Origin: Acidobacteriaceae bacterium
GTDB lineage: Bacteria > Acidobacteriota > Terriglobia > Terriglobales > Acidobacteriaceae
NCBI GenBank assembly: GCA_003135315.1
Contig: PLBD01000273.1
Coordinates: 1-6,059 of the forward strand
DNA: 6,059 bases
Direction: 5' to 3'
Positions 5,236 through 6,059 of this stretch are shown here, in pieces; the stretch's first letter is position 1; each line of letters opens with the position of its first letter. Below the pieces are notes generated by a model. The model did not search any database and was not told the DNA's origin. It saw nothing but the letters and a program-made list of their open reading frames with translations. The translations under genes were made by a program, and so were the position numbers.

Positions 5236-5364
5236 ATCCCGCGTGAGATACCTGAGTTTAAGGTGGGGAGGATGGTGACATGGATTGGGAAGAAAGGCAA
5301 CGCCACTTCCGTGGTCGGTCGCGTCCGAAAAAATGCTTTCCGGCCCCGCAACTACTCCTGGTGT

Positions 5365-5412
5365 TTAGTGCGCCTGCTGCCCCGGGTCTCGCGACTTTCG
5401 AGATCTGGGCCC
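5365..5412. repeat. Dispersed hairpin repeat, copy 2
   Basis: This is the second copy of the element at 3363-3409, in the same orientation. The core 5385-5412 differs from copy 1 by two C-to-T changes. CCCGGGTCTCG (5381-5391) faces CGAGATCTGGG (5399-5409) across the same 7-base loop, giving an 11-bp stem with two G-U type pairs in RNA. The pairing is kept although both arms differ from copy 1, which points to selection on structure or to mobility of a structured unit. It lies 14 bases beyond the stop codon of the ETF gene. Confidence 0.7.
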
Positions 5413-5426
5413 AGCACCCAACCCTC

Positions 5427-6059
5427 TCACTTCGCGCCCAGCAGCGCATTCACCTTCGCCATCACTTCAAAGGCATCGGCCACATAGAGCACGTCGGCTT
5501 TGCCGCGCGCCCATCCGCAGTTGGGGTCGAGATTGATGGCGCGCCGTTCGCCGATGAAGCGCCAGCCGACGGTGTGCGGCTCCTCGCCATGGCAGCACGC
5601 GGCCAGGCCCTTGGGATGGCGCGGCGATGAGCCGGTCTGCCCCACCTGGTTGAGGTGGGTCATGAAGTGCAGCGTCGATTGATTTTCGCCGCTGATATCG
5701 ACCAGCGATTTGCTTCCGCCCAGCGACGCCTTCGAGTTCCTGAGAAAATCCACGATGATGGTTTCGGCTTCGGGAACGTGCGTCTGGCCGTCTTTCTGTT
5801 TCTTCGTCCAGCCCGCGCCGGCGACGAACAGCAGGTCTGCATCAGGACGAATCGTCTGCTGGTCCGCCGGCGGCGTGACGAAGCCCTTGACGCTGGTGCG
5901 CCGCAGGCTATCGCCGATTGGAACCGCAATCATCTGCGGCGTGATGGAAGCAGGTTCGCCCTTCCACGCGGGGCGCGAGCCGGGATCGAGCAGCAGAATC
6001 CACGGGCGCTGGGTGCGAGTGAGCGAGCCTTCGATGCGCTGGCGATAGAACCAGCGCGT
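5427..6059 (-). CDS. etfA: Electron-transfer flavoprotein alpha subunit (FixB/EtfA family), C-terminal part
   Basis: ETF alpha pairs with ETF beta to carry electrons from flavin dehydrogenases to the quinone pool; its C-terminal domain binds FAD. The gene enters from the right edge: the frame is open without a stop to 6059, so the ATG at 5933 is internal, and 210 residues are visible. Recognisable segments are ITPQMIAV (39-46), ADLLFVAGAGW (74-84), the FAD-site hallmark QVGQTG (138-143), and the terminal RRAINLDPN ... ADVLYVADAFEVMAKVNALL, equivalent to the usual AINxDPxAPIFxxADxxxVGD region. It is divergent: the usual GISGAxQH is replaced by a segment with CCHGEEPHTVG, and the usual APIF by a Gly/Trp-containing stretch. 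The beta subunit is presumably beyond the edge. Classification is good, but FAD binding and partner choice could differ from classical ETF. Confidence 0.78.
   Translation of the reverse strand, partial: TRWFYRQRIEGSLTRTQRPWILLLDPGSRPAWKGEPASITPQMIAVPIGDSLRRTSVKGFVTPPADQQTIRPDADLLFVAGAGWTKKQKDGQTHVPEAETIIVDFLRNSKASLGGSKSLVDISGENQSTLHFMTHLNQVGQTGSSPRHPKGLAACCHGEEPHTVGWRFIGERRAINLDPNCGWARGKADVLYVADAFEVMAKVNALLGAK

Noticed and set aside
5280..5630. Plus-strand reading frame with a good Shine-Dalgarno-like GGGGAGG before ATG 5280.
   Set aside because: Most of it is antisense to the etf gene, its protein is Arg/Ala/Pro-rich without a recognisable domain, and the repeat copy lies inside it.

Overview
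The window looks like the chromosome of a GC-rich, Gram-negative soil bacterium, most likely an Acidobacteriota (Terriglobia-type). The grounds are the hopanoid gene hpnH, exported and outer-membrane proteins with clear signal peptides, a c-type cytochrome, and a secreted protein of a type I associate with Acidobacteria (core motifs around DPRYF, TGYALSRL, TRTDSG and EFWPDI). The taxonomic call is from memory of families, not from a search.

Layout. 1-127 (minus) is the N-terminus of the radical SAM enzyme HpnH, running off the left edge. A 73-base divergent gap and the bases just beyond it separate it from a TetR-family regulator (up to 944, plus). At this junction sit two perfect palindromes one base apart: an 18-bp one at 189-206, a possible repressor operator, and a 16-bp one at 208-223 that exactly matches the ParB-binding parS consensus. 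A 168-base stretch (945-1112) with no recognisable feature leads to a secreted protein of unknown function (1113-1931, plus). This converges on a two-gene minus-strand unit: a small periplasmic cytochrome c (2844-3188) followed, with a GTGA overlap, by an outer-membrane beta-barrel-like protein (1978-2847).

From 5223 down to 3413 (minus) lies a tight three-gene operon. It starts with a small protein of about 157 residues that has a striking seven-cysteine C-terminal tail. A GRDP-like (glycine-rich-domain-protein-like, DUF1399 type) protein follows after a 9-base gap. A class I SAM-dependent methyltransferase follows, overlapping by ATGA. I do not recognise this combination as a described system and regard it as the most interesting part of the window; a peptide- or metal-related modification role is only a hypothesis. 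A structured dispersed repeat (two copies, 3363-3409 and 5365-5412) lies just 3' of the methyltransferase gene and just 3' of the last gene. That gene (5427 to the right edge, minus) encodes the C-terminal part of a divergent electron-transfer flavoprotein alpha subunit.

No gene-free stretch exceeds 300 bases. No tRNA, rRNA, CRISPR array, transposase or phage gene was seen.
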